Assembly: GCF_001513745.1 (NCBI RefSeq)
Contig: NZ_CP013382.1
Coordinates: 2,232,001 to 2,296,000, forward strand
Source: Burkholderia humptydooensis
Lineage (GTDB): Bacteria > Pseudomonadota > Gammaproteobacteria > Burkholderiales > Burkholderiaceae
Length of the DNA stretch: 64,000 nucleotides
Direction: 5' to 3'
Position 1 is the first letter of the stretch, and every line of letters starts with the position of its first letter. Positions 1 to 9,587 of the stretch are shown piece after piece. The position numbers and the translations under genes were made by a program. A model generated the notes under the pieces. It was not told the origin of the DNA and ran no database searches. It saw nothing but the letters and a program-made list of their open reading frames with translations.

Positions 1-924
1 CGTAAAGAAACCGCTGCCCGCCTTCACGCTGCCTTCGAGGTCGGGCAGCACGAGCAGGAAGGTGCAGACCATCGCGTAGCCGAACAGGCTCGACCACAGC
101 ACCGCGCGCAGCATGCCGCGCGGCACGTTGCGCGGCGCATCGTGGGTTTCCTCCGAGGTATGCGCGGACGCGTCGAAACCCACGATCGTATAGATCGTCA
201 GCAGCAAGCCCGAGAGGAACGCGGCCACCGCGCCCTGATGCGGCCACGCGCCCCCCTCGAAGCCGGTGAAGTTGCGGAACGTGACGAGTCGCGTGAAGTC
301 CAGCGGCCCATGCGCCGAAACCAGCAGACCGAGCGTGAGCACCACGGCGATCGCGAAGATCAGATAACCCGAGAGGTCGGTGAGACGCGTGGTCAGATGC
401 ACGCGATAGTGATTGAGCAGCGCCTGCGACATCGTCACGATCACGATGAACGCGGTTTGATGCGCAAACGTGAGCTTGTCGGGATCGATATGGAACAGCG
501 GCGCGATGAAAGTCTTGAAGAACGGATCGTAGACGCCGAAGTTCACCGAGGCGACCACGAAGATCAGCCCGAGCAGATTGAACCAGGCCGTGGCCCAGCC
601 CCAGCCCTTGTTGCCGAGAATCGAGCTCCAGTGATAAAGCCCGCCCGCCGTGGGATAGGCGGACGCGATCTGCGCCATCGAGAGCGCCACCACCAGCGCG
701 AACAGCGCGCCCACCGGCCAGCCGATGCCGATGGACGCACCGCCGCCTGCGCTCAGCCCCTGCGGAAAAGCCGTGATGCCGCCCGCGAGAATGCAGATGA
801 TCGCGAACGAGATGGCGAAATTCGAAAAGCCGCTCATGCGCCGCATGAGTTCCTGCGTATAGCCCATGCTGCCGAGAATGCTGGCGTCGTGATTCGCCGC
901 ATCCGCCTTCGGGGTGGGTTCCAT
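1..924 (-). CDS. APC-family amino acid/polyamine permease (3' part outside window)
   Basis: Reading from an ATG at 924 gives 308 open codons that run off the left edge, so the C-terminus is missing. The start MEPTPKADAANHDASILGSM is followed by a GFSNFAISFAIICILAGGI helix, typical of the APC superfamily (GABA/amino acid permeases of the BAT1/GabP-like branch), and by several further hydrophobic segments. It would import an amino acid, GABA or polyamine across the inner membrane by proton or cation symport. It lies downstream of an aldehyde dehydrogenase and a polyamine-type ABC operon on the same strand, separated from them by a terminator-like hairpin, so it may have its own promoter. Family assignment is firm; the substrate is inferred from context only. 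Confidence 0.85.
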   Translation of the reverse strand, partial: MEPTPKADAANHDASILGSMGYTQELMRRMSGFSNFAISFAIICILAGGITAFPQGLSAGGGASIGIGWPVGALFALVVALSMAQIASAYPTAGGLYHWSSILGNKGWGWATAWFNLLGLIFVVASVNFGVYDPFFKTFIAPLFHIDPDKLTFAHQTAFIVIVTMSQALLNHYRVHLTTRLTDLSGYLIFAIAVVLTLGLLVSAHGPLDFTRLVTFRNFTGFEGGAWPHQGAVAAFLSGLLLTIYTIVGFDASAHTSEETHDAPRNVPRGMLRAVLWSSLFGYAMVCTFLLVLPDLEGSVKAGSGFFT

Positions 925-1110
925 CCTGATCTCCCGGTTGGGTCGGCCCGCGTGCGTCAGGCGCGCGCGCCGATATGCCTGCGTTGCCGTGCGTGTCGTT
1001 GCGCCTGCTCTTCTTGGCCTGGCGACGGCCGGAGTATCGCCGGGTGTTGCGAACTGCGCGTGCAGCGAGTTCCACAACGGGTCGCTCGACGAGTCATGCA
1101 ACGGCTCATA

Positions 1111-1137
1111 TAAAAGGCGGCCCGCCGCAGCGGGCCG
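1111..1137 (-). terminator. Rho-independent terminator after the aldehyde dehydrogenase
   Basis: An 8-bp perfect stem (CGGCCCGC/GCGGGCCG, loop CGCA) lies just past the stop at 1144 and is followed on the minus strand by CCTTTTAT. It fits an intrinsic terminator for the operon. The rest of 925-1110 shows no gene and probably holds the permease promoter. Confidence 0.75.
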
Positions 1138-1143
1138 TTCGCA

Positions 1144-2583
1144 TCAGGGAAACTTCGCCATGATGTGGCGCGCGCAGGTGTACTCCTCGAGCGCGAACAC
1201 CGACATGTCCTTGCCGTAGCCCGAACGCTTCATGCCGCCGTGCGGCATTTCGCTCACGAGCGTGAAGTGCGTGTTGATCCACGTGCAGCCATATTGCAGT
1301 TCGGCCGCCACCTTGAAGGCCTTGTTGACGTCGCGGGTCCAGACCGAACTCGCAAGACCGAAGTCCGAATCGTTGGCCCAGTCGATGGCCTGCGCCGCGC
1401 CGTTGAAACGCGTGACCGACACCACCGGCCCGAACACTTCGCGGCGCACGATCTCGTCGTCCTGACGTGCGCCCGCCACCACGGTCGGCTCGTAGAAGAA
1501 GCCGCGGCCCTCGGCGAGCTTGCCGCCCGTCGTGATCTCGATGTGCTTCTGGCTCGCCGCGCGCTCGACGAAACTCGCCACGCGTCCACGCTGGCGCTCC
1601 GAGATCAGCGGCCCCATCTCCACGCCTTCCATGTGCTGCTCGCCGTAGCGGATCGAACTCACCGCGCTGGAAAGGTCCGCGACCAGGCGATCGTAGATCT
1701 TGTCTTCCGCATAGACGCGACACGCAGCCGTACAGTCCTGCCCGGCGTTGTAGTAGCCGAAGGTGCGCAGGCCGGCGACCACTTCGTCGAGGTCGGCGTC
1801 GTCGAACACGATTACGGGCGCCTTGCCGCCCAGTTCCAGGTGCGTGCGCTTCACGGTGTGCGAGGCGGCTTCGAGAATGCGCTGGCCCGTCGAGACGTCG
1901 CCGGTGATCGAAATCATGCGCACCTGCGGCTGCGTGATGAGCGGCGCGCCTACGGTATCGCCGCGCCCCGTCACCACGTTGATCACGCCCGCCGGGAAAA
2001 TGGCGGCGATCAGTTCGGCGAGCTTGAGCGTGGTGAGCGGCGTCTGCTCGGACGGCTTGAGCACCACGGTATTGCCGGCCGCAACGGCGGGCGCGAGCTT
2101 CCACGCCGCCATCATCAGCGGGTAATTCCACGGCGCGATCGACGCGATCACGCCCAGCGGGTCGCGGCGAATCATGCTCGTATGGCCCGGCAGATATTCG
2201 CCCGCGAGCGGACCGTGCTGCGTGCGGCACGCGCCCGCGAAGAAGCGGAACACGTCGGCGACCGCGGGGATTTCGTCGTTGAGCGCGCCCAGATACGGCT
2301 TGCCGCAATTGAGCGATTCGAGCCGCGCGAATTCGGTGGCGCGCGACTCGATGGCGTCGGCGAGCTTGAGCAGCAGCGTCGCGCGATCCTTGGGCGTGCT
2401 GCGCGCCCACGCGGGCCACGCGCGGCTCGCGGCGGCCGTTGCCGCCTGCACCTGTTCGAGCGACGCTTCGGCCACGCGCGCGATCGCTTCGCCCGTCGAC
2501 GGATTCAAGATGTTTTCCTTGCTGCCGTGGCCCGGCATGAATTCGCCGCCGATCATCAGGTTCGTTTGCATCGATTTTTCCAT
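1144..2583 (-). CDS. NAD(P)-dependent aldehyde dehydrogenase (aminobutyraldehyde-type)
   Basis: A 479-aa protein of normal length for the ALDH superfamily. Visible motifs are PWNYPLMM near residue 145, the [20 protein letters not shown] segment containing the general-base Glu, the catalytic Cys in GQDCTAAC, and EVFGPVVSV near the C-terminus. The start at 2583 ([15 protein letters not shown]) is preceded by an AAGAGAGAG ribosome-binding site; the longer upstream reading has no family support. It is the last gene of the polyamine-type ABC operon, 65 bp after permease C. In related loci such enzymes oxidise 4-aminobutyraldehyde to GABA in putrescine breakdown. That substrate is inferred from the neighbours. 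Confidence 0.88.
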   Translation of the reverse strand: MEKSMQTNLMIGGEFMPGHGSKENILNPSTGEAIARVAEASLEQVQAATAAASRAWPAWARSTPKDRATLLLKLADAIESRATEFARLESLNCGKPYLGALNDEIPAVADVFRFFAGACRTQHGPLAGEYLPGHTSMIRRDPLGVIASIAPWNYPLMMAAWKLAPAVAAGNTVVLKPSEQTPLTTLKLAELIAAIFPAGVINVVTGRGDTVGAPLITQPQVRMISITGDVSTGQRILEAASHTVKRTHLELGGKAPVIVFDDADLDEVVAGLRTFGYYNAGQDCTAACRVYAEDKIYDRLVADLSSAVSSIRYGEQHMEGVEMGPLISERQRGRVASFVERAASQKHIEITTGGKLAEGRGFFYEPTVVAGARQDDEIVRREVFGPVVSVTRFNGAAQAIDWANDSDFGLASSVWTRDVNKAFKVAAELQYGCTWINTHFTLVSEMPHGGMKRSGYGKDMSVFALEEYTCARHIMAKFP

Positions 2584-2648
2584 TTGCTCTCTCTTCGTTG
2601 AGCCTACGCTCTTGGGTGTCGGTCCTGTCCGCGATGGCCGCGCGCCGT

Positions 2649-3458
2649 TCAGCGGCTGCTGCCCGCGGTACTTTCGGTGTCGCGCGTGAGATACCACGCG
2701 CCCAGAATCGGAATCATGGTGATGGCCATCACCATCAGCGCGACCACGTTAGTCACGGGCACGTCGCGCGGCCGCGATAGCTGGTTCAGCAGCCAGATCG
2801 GCAGCGTGCGTTCCTGTCCCGCCGTAAACGTGGTGACGATGATCTCGTCGAAGCTCAGCGCGAACGCGAGAATCGCGCCCGCCAGCAACGCCGTGGCGAT
2901 CTGCGGCAGCACGACGTGACGGAAGGTCTGCCAACCATCCGCGCCGAGATCCATCGACGCTTCCACGAGGCTCGCGGGCATGCGCCGCAGCCGCGCGACC
3001 ACGTTGTTGTAGACCATTACCACGCAGAACGTGCCGTGCCCGACCGCGATGGTCCAGAAGCCCAGGTCGAGATTCGCGGTCTTGAACGCGGACAGAAGCG
3101 CGATGCCGGTGATGATGCCTGGCAGCGCGATCGGCAGGATCAGCGCAAACGTCATGGCTTCCTTGCCGAAGAAGTTGCGCCGGTACAGCGCACCCGCGGC
3201 GGCCGTGCCGAGCAGCACCGCCAGCAACGTGGCGAGCGCCGCCACCTTCACCGAGAGCCACGCGGCCGCGAGCATGTCGTCGCGCGCGAAGGCGTCGGTG
3301 AACCAGTGCAGCGTGAAGCCCTTGAGCGGGAAACTGAACGCGCTGGTTTCGGTGTTGAACGCGTAGAGCGCGACCACGAGAACCGGCAGATGCAGGAACG
3401 CGAGGCCGCCCCAGGCGGCGCAGCGCAGCAGGCGCGAAGGCTGGGCGTCAGAATGCAT
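2649..3458 (-). CDS. ABC transporter permease, PotC-like
   Basis: A 269-aa inner-membrane protein with six predicted helices and the binding-protein-dependent permease EAA loop ([20 protein letters not shown], about residues 160-180), which docks the ATPase. It resembles PotC/PotI of spermidine/putrescine importers. Its start overlaps the end of the permease B gene by 11 bp, so the two were translationally coupled. Permease B is broken by an IS element, so this gene may now be poorly expressed or encode an orphan subunit. Confidence 0.88.
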   Translation of the reverse strand: MHSDAQPSRLLRCAAWGGLAFLHLPVLVVALYAFNTETSAFSFPLKGFTLHWFTDAFARDDMLAAAWLSVKVAALATLLAVLLGTAAAGALYRRNFFGKEAMTFALILPIALPGIITGIALLSAFKTANLDLGFWTIAVGHGTFCVVMVYNNVVARLRRMPASLVEASMDLGADGWQTFRHVVLPQIATALLAGAILAFALSFDEIIVTTFTAGQERTLPIWLLNQLSRPRDVPVTNVVALMVMAITMIPILGAWYLTRDTESTAGSSR

Positions 3459-4025
3459 CGAAAGCTCCCAGGCGTTTGGCGATGACGAGATACACGCCGA
3501 TCAGCAGCATCGGGACAACCGTGAAGGCGGCGGCCATCGGCACGTTGCCGATCGAGCCTTGCATCGTGTAGACCATGGTGCCGATAAAGAGGCCGCTCGG
3601 CCCCACGAGTTGCGGAATGATGTAGTCGCCCAGCGTGAGCGAGAACGTGAAGATCGAGCCCGCCGCGATGCCGGGAAACGCCAGCGGCAGGATCACGGTG
3701 CGGAAAGTCTGGCGCGGATGCGCGCCGAGGTCGGCGGACGCCTGCAGCAGATTGGCCGGAATGCGCTCGATGGCGGCCTGGATCGGCAGGATCATGAACG
3801 GCAGCCAGATATACGTGAAGACCAGAAAGCGGCCGATGTTCGAGGTGGACAGCGAGTCGCCGCCGATCACCGGCACGCGCAGCAGCGCATCGAGCGCCGC
3901 GCGCAGATGCAGCGTGTCGATGATCCAGTAGAGCACGCCGCCCTGGGCGAGAATCACGGTCCACGCATAGACCTTGACGATGTAGCTGGCCCACATCGGC
4001 AGCATCACGGCCACGTAGAACAGGC

Positions 4026-4033
4026 CTTTTTTC
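4026..4033. repeat. 8-bp target-site duplication (copy 2 at 5339-5346)
   Basis: CTTTTTTC occurs directly before the left inverted repeat and again directly after the right one. Eight bases is the usual duplication length for ISL3-family elements. Confidence 0.93.
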
Positions 4034-5338
4034 GGTTCATCGCAGGAAACCGTGGAGGGTTTGATGGCGATTGCGTAACCTGACGCCTGACTTTAAGGAG
4101 GTCAGGAGGCAGAATTGCTCGATCGCAAGGCACTTCAAGCACTGGGTTGCTGGACCGGCTATCGGTTAGAGGGGGTGGAATGGCCGGAAGGAGAAGGCCG
4201 TACGCTGTCGCTGTATTTGAAGCCGGTCAGCAAGGTCATGTACTGCGAACAGTGCGGTGCACGCTGCCAGCAGATTCATGAGACGACGGTTCGCCGGGTG
4301 CGCGATCTGCCACTGTTCGAGTACCGGGTGGTACTGCACGTCCCCCGCCGCCGAGTCTGGTGCGAACGCTGCGGCGGTCCGCGACTGGAGAAACTGGCGT
4401 GGCTGGGCCGTTACCAGCGAGTGACGGAGCGATTTGCCAAGGCCTGCGAGAAACTGCTGCAGGCGGCCAGCGTGCAGGCGGTCGCCGCCTTCTACGATTT
4501 GGGCTGGCACACGGTCAAATCGATCGACAAGATGCGCTTGCGAGCGCGTGTGGCTGATCCTGACTGGTCGACGATCCGCTATCTGGCGATGGACGAGTTC
4601 GCGCTCCATAAAGGTCATCGCTACGCCACGGTGGTGGTCGATCCGATTGGTCGGCAAGTGCTCTGGATTGGAGCGGGACGCTCGCGCGAGACGGCCAGAG
4701 CCTTCTTCGAACAGCTTCCACCGGGTGTTGCCGAGCGCATCGAAGCAGTGGCCATCGACATGACCACGGCCTACGAGTTGGAGATCAAAGCGCAGTGTCC
4801 GCAGGCTGAGGTCGTCTACGACCTGTTCCACGTCGTGGCCAAGTACGGGCGTGAGGTGATTGATCGGGTGCGGGTCGATCAGGCTAATCAGTTGCGCCAT
4901 GACCGGCCGGCCCGGAAGGTCCTGAAGTCCAGCCGCTGGTTGCTGCTGCGCAACCGCCACAACCTGAAGCCCGAGCAGTCCGTGCATCTGAAGGAACTGC
5001 TGGCCGCCAATCAGCCATTGTTGTGCGTCTACGTGCTACGTGACGAACTCAAGCGGCTCTGGTTCTACCGCAAGCCTGCCTGGGCGGAAAAGGCCTGGGA
5101 ACAATGGATCGAGCAAGCCCGGCAAAGCGGAATTGCCGCGCTGCAACTGTTTGCGCAGCGCCTGCAGGGTTACTGGCACGGAATCGTGGCCCGCTGCCGA
5201 CATCCGCTTAATACCAGCATCGTCGAAGGCATCAACAACACCATCAAGGTCATCAAGCGTCGGGCTTACGGGTACCGCGACGAGGAATACTTCTTTCTCA
5301 AGATCCGCGCCGCGTTCCCCGGTAATCCGCGATGAACC
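4034..5338 (+). mobile_element. ISL3-family insertion sequence, 1305 bp, intact
   Basis: The ends are inverted repeats beginning GGTTCATCGC (left GGTTCATCGCAGGAAACC; right, on the other strand, GGTTCATCGCGGATTACC). They are flanked by CTTTTTTC on both sides. The element encodes one full-length transposase and interrupts the permease B gene in the opposite orientation. With clean ends, an intact transposase and a direct duplication it looks recently mobile. Confidence 0.95.
4115..5335 (+). CDS. tnpA: ISL3-family transposase
   Basis: A 406-aa protein starting at TTG (4115) behind AGGAGG. It has an N-terminal zinc-finger-like region (CEQCGARCQQ and a second Cys pair WCERCGG, residues about 40-90), then the DDE-type catalytic domain: AMDEFALHKGHRYATVV, AIDMTTAYELEIK, YDLFHVVAKYGREVIDRVR, and near the C-terminus SIVEGINNTIKVIKRRAYGY. 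Length and motif order match complete ISL3 transposases. The stop lies 3 bp from the element end. A related but decayed copy is present at 22986-30028. Confidence 0.95.
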   Translation: MLDRKALQALGCWTGYRLEGVEWPEGEGRTLSLYLKPVSKVMYCEQCGARCQQIHETTVRRVRDLPLFEYRVVLHVPRRRVWCERCGGPRLEKLAWLGRYQRVTERFAKACEKLLQAASVQAVAAFYDLGWHTVKSIDKMRLRARVADPDWSTIRYLAMDEFALHKGHRYATVVVDPIGRQVLWIGAGRSRETARAFFEQLPPGVAERIEAVAIDMTTAYELEIKAQCPQAEVVYDLFHVVAKYGREVIDRVRVDQANQLRHDRPARKVLKSSRWLLLRNRHNLKPEQSVHLKELLAANQPLLCVYVLRDELKRLWFYRKPAWAEKAWEQWIEQARQSGIAALQLFAQRLQGYWHGIVARCRHPLNTSIVEGINNTIKVIKRRAYGYRDEEYFFLKIRAAFPGNPR

Positions 5339-5725
5339 CTTTTTTCCAGCCCTTCGCGTAGCGCGCCATGTAGTACGCCACCGGAAACGCGAGCAGCGCG
5401 CTCGCGAGCGTCACGCAGCAGGCCATGCCGGTCGTGCGCAGCACCACGTCCAGATTGGCGGGATCGTGCACCAGCGCCAGATAGTTCGCAAGCGTGAAAT
5501 CGGGACTCACGGCCATCGTGAAGTCGTCGAAGCGCCAGACGCTTTGAAGCAGCAGCGTGAACAACGAACCCAGATACACCACGCCGAACCACAACAGCGG
5601 CGGCAGAAGCAGCAGCGACAAATACAGGTTCGCGTGCCGGTGCAGGAAGCCGCTTGCGCGGCGCATCAGGCCGTCGCGCGGCGGCGCGGCGCGCGTCACG
5701 GCCGCATTCGATGTCGTGGTCATGC

Positions 5726-6751
5726 TCACCCCCGCGGCTCCAGCGCCACCATCGCACGGCGCGCCCACGCGAGCGTGACGGCGTCGCCGACCGCGGGCAG
5801 CGCCGTGGCCGCATCGTCCTGATTCGCAACCGTCACCGCGAGGCGCTGCCCTGCATCCGAACGCACCTCGAAGCGGCTCGTCGCGCCGTAGTACTGGATG
5901 TCGATCAGCGTGCCGGGCAACTGCACGTCATCGGTGCTCGCGGGCGCAGCACCGATGAAGCGGATGTGCTCGGGACGGATCGCAAACGGTTGGGTCGCGC
6001 CCACGCGTTGCAGCAAGGCAGCGTCGACGATCACGTTCGATGTGCCGACGAAATCGGCGACGAACGGCGTTGCCGGACGCGTGTAGAGATTGCGCGGCGT
6101 GTCGACCTGCTCGATGCGGCCTTTGTTGAACACGGCCACGCGGTCCGACATCGACAGCGCCTCGCCCTGATCGTGCGTGACGTAGATGAAGGTCACGCCG
6201 AGCTTGCGCTGCAAGGTCTTGAGTTCGATCTGCATCTGCTCGCGCAGCTTGAGGTCGAGCGCGCCCAGCGGTTCGTCGAGCAGCAGAATGCGCGGACGCC
6301 GCACGAGTGCGCGCGCCAGCGCCACGCGCTGCCGCTGTCCGCCCGACAGTTGGCCGGGACGCCGCGCGCCATAACCGCCGAGCGCGACGAGTTCCAGCGC
6401 CTCCTCCGCCTGACGATGACGCGTGCGTTTGTCGGCGCCGCTCACCAGCAGCCCGTAGGCCACGTTGTCGCGAATGTTCATGTGCGGGAACAGCGCGTAA
6501 TCCTGGAACACGGTGTTCACGTCGCGCTGATACGGCGGCAGGCCGGTCGCGTCGCGGCCATGCAGGACCACGCGGCCCGCGCCGGGCTGTTCGAAGCCCG
6601 CGATCAGACGCAGGCATGTGGTCTTGCCGGAACCCGACGGCCCGAGCATCGAGAAGAATTCGCCGTCGTTGACGACGAGCGAAACGTCGTCCACGGCGCG
6701 CACGCCGCCGTAGTGACGCGAGACCCGGGAGAATTCGACTGCGCTATTCAT
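5726..6751 (-). CDS. ABC transporter ATPase, PotA-like
   Basis: A 341-aa ATPase of spermidine/putrescine or iron(III) importer type. Walker A is GPSGSGKTT, the signature is LSGGQRQRVALARAL, Walker B is ILLLDEPLGALD, the H-loop is YVTHDQ, and a C-terminal TOBE-like regulatory domain follows (about residues 270-340). The start at 6751 (MNSAVEFSRVSRHYGG) has AGGAAAC upstream; the longer reading to 6820 adds an unlikely 23 residues. Its stop is 2 bp from the permease B start. It energises uptake by the two downstream permeases, one of which is disrupted. Confidence 0.92.
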   Translation of the reverse strand: MNSAVEFSRVSRHYGGVRAVDDVSLVVNDGEFFSMLGPSGSGKTTCLRLIAGFEQPGAGRVVLHGRDATGLPPYQRDVNTVFQDYALFPHMNIRDNVAYGLLVSGADKRTRHRQAEEALELVALGGYGARRPGQLSGGQRQRVALARALVRRPRILLLDEPLGALDLKLREQMQIELKTLQRKLGVTFIYVTHDQGEALSMSDRVAVFNKGRIEQVDTPRNLYTRPATPFVADFVGTSNVIVDAALLQRVGATQPFAIRPEHIRFIGAAPASTDDVQLPGTLIDIQYYGATSRFEVRSDAGQRLAVTVANQDDAATALPAVGDAVTLAWARRAMVALEPRG

Positions 6752-6853
6752 GATGTTTCCTGCCTGTTGTTGCGACTTGCCGCATCGTGCCGCGGAAGGG
6801 CTGCCCCCCGCGCCACGCACGTCGGCGTGGCGTCCCGTGGTTTTCCCGTAGCG

Positions 6854-8014
6854 CTATCGACCACCCATGATCGAAATGAAATCCTGGGTCCAGCGGCCGT
6901 ACGGCACGCACTTGCCCTGCGAACCGCAATTCGCCACCGGCGTCTTCCAGAAGTGAATCTGGTCGAAGCGGTCATAGCCGTTCGCCGCGCAGAAGTTCGA
7001 GCCGCCCGCCGCCGCCTGCTGGCAACCGCCCTGAATCACCGGATTCGAGCCGAACCATTCGGCCAGATCGGCCTGCAATTTGCGGTTGAGCGACCAGTTC
7101 ATCCACTTGTAGGCGCAGACGGGATGCGGTGCGTCCGCGTGCATCATCGTGGTGTCGGCCCAACCCGTGGCGCCTTCCTGAGGAATCGTCGCGGCGATCG
7201 GGAATTTTTCGGCTTGCAGCGAATTCACCGTGTAGCCCCAAGCGCTCGACACGGCCACGCCTTCGTTCTTGAAGTCGTTCATCTGCACCGTGACGTCGTG
7301 CCAATAGCGATGCACGAGCGGCTTTTGCGCGCGCAGCACCTTGAGCACTTCGGCGTATTGCGCTTCGTTCAGCTCGTATGGGTCCTTGATGCCGAGCGCG
7401 GGATTCTTGCGCATCAGATAGACGGCGGCGTCGGCCACATAGATCGCGCCGTTATAGGCCTGCACGCGGCCCTTGTTGCTCTTGCCGTCGGGCAGCGTCT
7501 GCTGCTCGAAGACGACCGACCACGAGGTGGGCGCCTTCGGGAAAATCTTCGTGTTATAGGCGAGGAAATTCGCGCCCCACTGATACGGCACGCCGTAATG
7601 CACGCCATTGACCGTATGCCACGGCGCGTTCTGGAGGCGCGGCTCGATCGTGTTCCAGGCGGGAATCAGCGCGGTGTTGATCGGTTGCACCTTCTTGCCG
7701 TATACGAGCCGCAGACTCGCATCGCCCGAGGCCGTGACGAGGTCGTAGCCGCCCTGGTTCATCAGCGAGACCATTTCGTCGGAGGTCGCGGCCGTCTTCA
7801 CGTTCACCTTGCAGCCCGACTGCTTCTCGAAGCCGGTGACCCAGTCGTATTTCTTGTCAGTGTCGCCGCGTTCGATGTAGCCCGGCCACGCGATGATGTT
7901 GACCTGGCCTTCCGGCCTGCCCAGTTGCGCAAGCGGCCCGGCCGCGCTGGCGAGCCCCGTGTTGACGAGCGCGGCAAGGGCGATGGCGGCAGCCATGTAA
8001 GGGGTGTGCGACAT
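6854..8014 (-). CDS. Periplasmic solute-binding protein, PotD-like
   Basis: A 386-aa extracytoplasmic binding protein with an N-terminal signal peptide (MSHTPYMAAAIALAALVNTG, likely cleaved after ASA near residue 24). The mature part begins with a VNIIAWPGYIERG strand and contains GYDLVTASGD and TMMHADAPHPVCAYKWMNW, in keeping with the bacterial type 1 polyamine-binding fold. It is first in the ABC gene order (binding protein, ATPase, permease B, permease C, aldehyde dehydrogenase). The ligand is probably a polyamine or related amine, judged from the operon rather than from pocket residues. Confidence 0.87.
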   Translation of the reverse strand: MSHTPYMAAAIALAALVNTGLASAAGPLAQLGRPEGQVNIIAWPGYIERGDTDKKYDWVTGFEKQSGCKVNVKTAATSDEMVSLMNQGGYDLVTASGDASLRLVYGKKVQPINTALIPAWNTIEPRLQNAPWHTVNGVHYGVPYQWGANFLAYNTKIFPKAPTSWSVVFEQQTLPDGKSNKGRVQAYNGAIYVADAAVYLMRKNPALGIKDPYELNEAQYAEVLKVLRAQKPLVHRYWHDVTVQMNDFKNEGVAVSSAWGYTVNSLQAEKFPIAATIPQEGATGWADTTMMHADAPHPVCAYKWMNWSLNRKLQADLAEWFGSNPVIQGGCQQAAAGGSNFCAANGYDRFDQIHFWKTPVANCGSQGKCVPYGRWTQDFISIMGGR

Positions 8015-8414
8015 GCTCCGATTCCTCGTGATTGTGGCCCGGGCGGCGTACCTGAAAGCCCCGTGGGCAAAGGGTTTGAGGCGATGCGATGATGGTCGGA
8101 GCTATTCTAGGAGGGGGTCTTTTTTGACCGATAGGCCGAAACCCAGATACGAGCTATCTTAAATTCCGAACGCTCGAGCCGCAGAAGTCGACGAAAACGC
8201 GCTCGAGCGTGGCCGCGCGGCGTGGGAGGAATCGCGGCTGTCCCGCATGACGCGGAGCTTTCAGGCACGACGCAAAGCGGCGGATGCGCCGTCCGGCGCG
8301 CTTTTGCGAAACCCTCGGCGCCGCAAGCGGTGTCCGTGAAAACCCGAGCGGTGATGCGTATAAGAACCTGAATGTTTCGGCGGAATGGAATGATCTACGT
8401 GTAATATCGGAAAT
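8015..8414 (-). promoter_or_regulatory. Intergenic promoter region of the polyamine-type operon
   Basis: This 400-bp non-coding stretch lies between the LysR gene and the binding-protein gene. A less GC-rich part (about 8095-8175) contains two GAGCTAT-type half sites about 45 bp apart and is the likely promoter/LysR target zone. No gene is visible. Confidence 0.4.
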
Positions 8415-9332
8415 TCAGATCGACGATTTGCTGTGCGTGCGCGAATACTCGCGTGCGACGCTGAGGAAATGCTGCACCATCTCCGGCAAAGTGAGGCTGC
8501 GCCGCCAGGCGATGCCGATGTCGACGGTCGGCATCTCGCCCAGAATCTTGCGCACCTCCAGCCGGTCGCCGTCGAGCGACCAGGGGCGGTACAGCACGTC
8601 GGGGAGAATCGACAGGCCCGCGCCGGTGGCCACCAGACTCCGCACCGCTTCCACCGACGCCGTGCGCATCACCGTGTTGGGCCGCAGCCCCGCCGCGCGC
8701 CAGAACGCGGTGGTGTTGTCTTCCAACTCGTCCACTTTCAGCATGATCATGCCTTCGTTGGCGATCTCCTGAAGCGAGATGCTGCCCAGGCCGCGCAGCG
8801 CGTGATTGGCCGGCAGCCACAGACGCCACGCGGCCTTGATCAGCGATTCGGTTTCGATGGCCTGGCTGTTCTGCACGTTCGAGACGATCAGCACGGCCAC
8901 GTCCAGTTCGCCGTTGACGAGCAGATGTTCGATGTAGTCGCGCTGATCCTCGACCACCTGCACTTCCACCTTGGGGAACACGCGTTTGTATTGGTCGAGC
9001 AGGTAGGGCAGGAAGTAGCCGGTCATCAGGCTCGTGACGCCGACGTTCAGGCGGCCGGTTTTGGTGTCCGGGCGCGCGGAGAGCGCTTGCTGGGCGTTGC
9101 GCACGGCTGCGAGGATCTGATGCGCGTGACGCAGGAATTGATGGCCCGCGTGCGTGAGCACCATGCCGCGCGCGTGACGCACGAAGAGTTGCGCGCCCAG
9201 TTCGCTTTCGAGACCTTTGATGGCCTCGGTGATGACAGATTGCGAAATGTTGAGCGTCTGGGTTGCGCCCGTCACGGACTCGGCTTCCGCCACCGCGATG
9301 AAATAACGCACGCTTTTGACGGAGAGGCTCAT
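8415..9332 (-). CDS. LysR-family transcriptional regulator
   Basis: A 305-aa protein of standard LTTR length. The N-terminal winged helix-turn-helix covers about residues 1-60 (VRYFIAVAEAESVTGATQTL, SQSVITEAIKGLESELGAQL), followed by the linker helix and a periplasmic-binding-protein-like effector domain (about 90-295). It is encoded directly upstream of, and on the same strand as, the polyamine-type transport operon, so it is the likely activator. The start ATG at 9332 overlaps a decayed reading frame, suggesting the region upstream of the regulator was replaced by foreign DNA. Confidence 0.9.
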   Translation of the reverse strand: MSLSVKSVRYFIAVAEAESVTGATQTLNISQSVITEAIKGLESELGAQLFVRHARGMVLTHAGHQFLRHAHQILAAVRNAQQALSARPDTKTGRLNVGVTSLMTGYFLPYLLDQYKRVFPKVEVQVVEDQRDYIEHLLVNGELDVAVLIVSNVQNSQAIETESLIKAAWRLWLPANHALRGLGSISLQEIANEGMIMLKVDELEDNTTAFWRAAGLRPNTVMRTASVEAVRSLVATGAGLSILPDVLYRPWSLDGDRLEVRKILGEMPTVDIGIAWRRSLTLPEMVQHFLSVAREYSRTHSKSSI

Positions 9333-9587
9333 GGGGACGTCGGGCGGTTTTTGAGATCGGGGGGAGTATATATCGCGGTACCCTCAGGAAACGGATTCTT
9401 ACGGACGCGTGCGACGTGAAGTCGCGCCAGTTGTTGGCTCGACCCGTACCCCCTCGCTACGGTGAGCTTGGCGCTTTCGCCCTTCGCCGACGCTTTCGCG
9501 CCCTTCACATCCGCCTCGTGAGCCGCGGCAATATCAGCGTCGACGAGTTTGTCCGCATGCTCGTCGTCGAACCCTGCGATGTCGCCG
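9333..9587 (-). pseudogene. Unassigned small protein fragment next to phage remnant
   Basis: The minus strand reads an 80-residue stretch (TPGDIAGFDDEHADKLVDAD... LTVARGYGSSQQLARLHV... NPFPEGTAIYTPPDL) that has protein-like composition but no start of its own. It is fused out of frame to the end of the tail-fibre fragment. I do not recognise it. It may be the remnant of a small phage gene. It runs to within a few bases of the LysR start codon. Confidence 0.4.

Larger units (their letters stand above)
3448..5723 (-). pseudogene. PotB-like ABC permease split by an ISL3 insertion
   Basis: The N-terminal part (5723 down to 5339, MTTTSNAAVTRAAPP..., first helices, ending ...ARYAKGWKK) and the C-terminal part (4033 down to 3448, VAVMLPMWASYIVKVYAW..., EAA loop LLQASADLGAHPRQTF) belong to one permease. 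Removing the element at 4034-5338 plus one copy of the 8-bp duplication rejoins them in frame as GWKKGLFYVAVML, with no residues lost. The start at 5723 is 2 bp after the stop of the ATPase gene. As read, the gene is inactivated and the importer should lack one membrane subunit. The perfect junction implies a recent event. Confidence 0.95.

Noticed and set aside
5654..8092. 812-codon plus-strand frame across the ABC ATPase and binding protein
   Set aside because: Antisense to two well-supported genes with family motifs; no ribosome site or domain.
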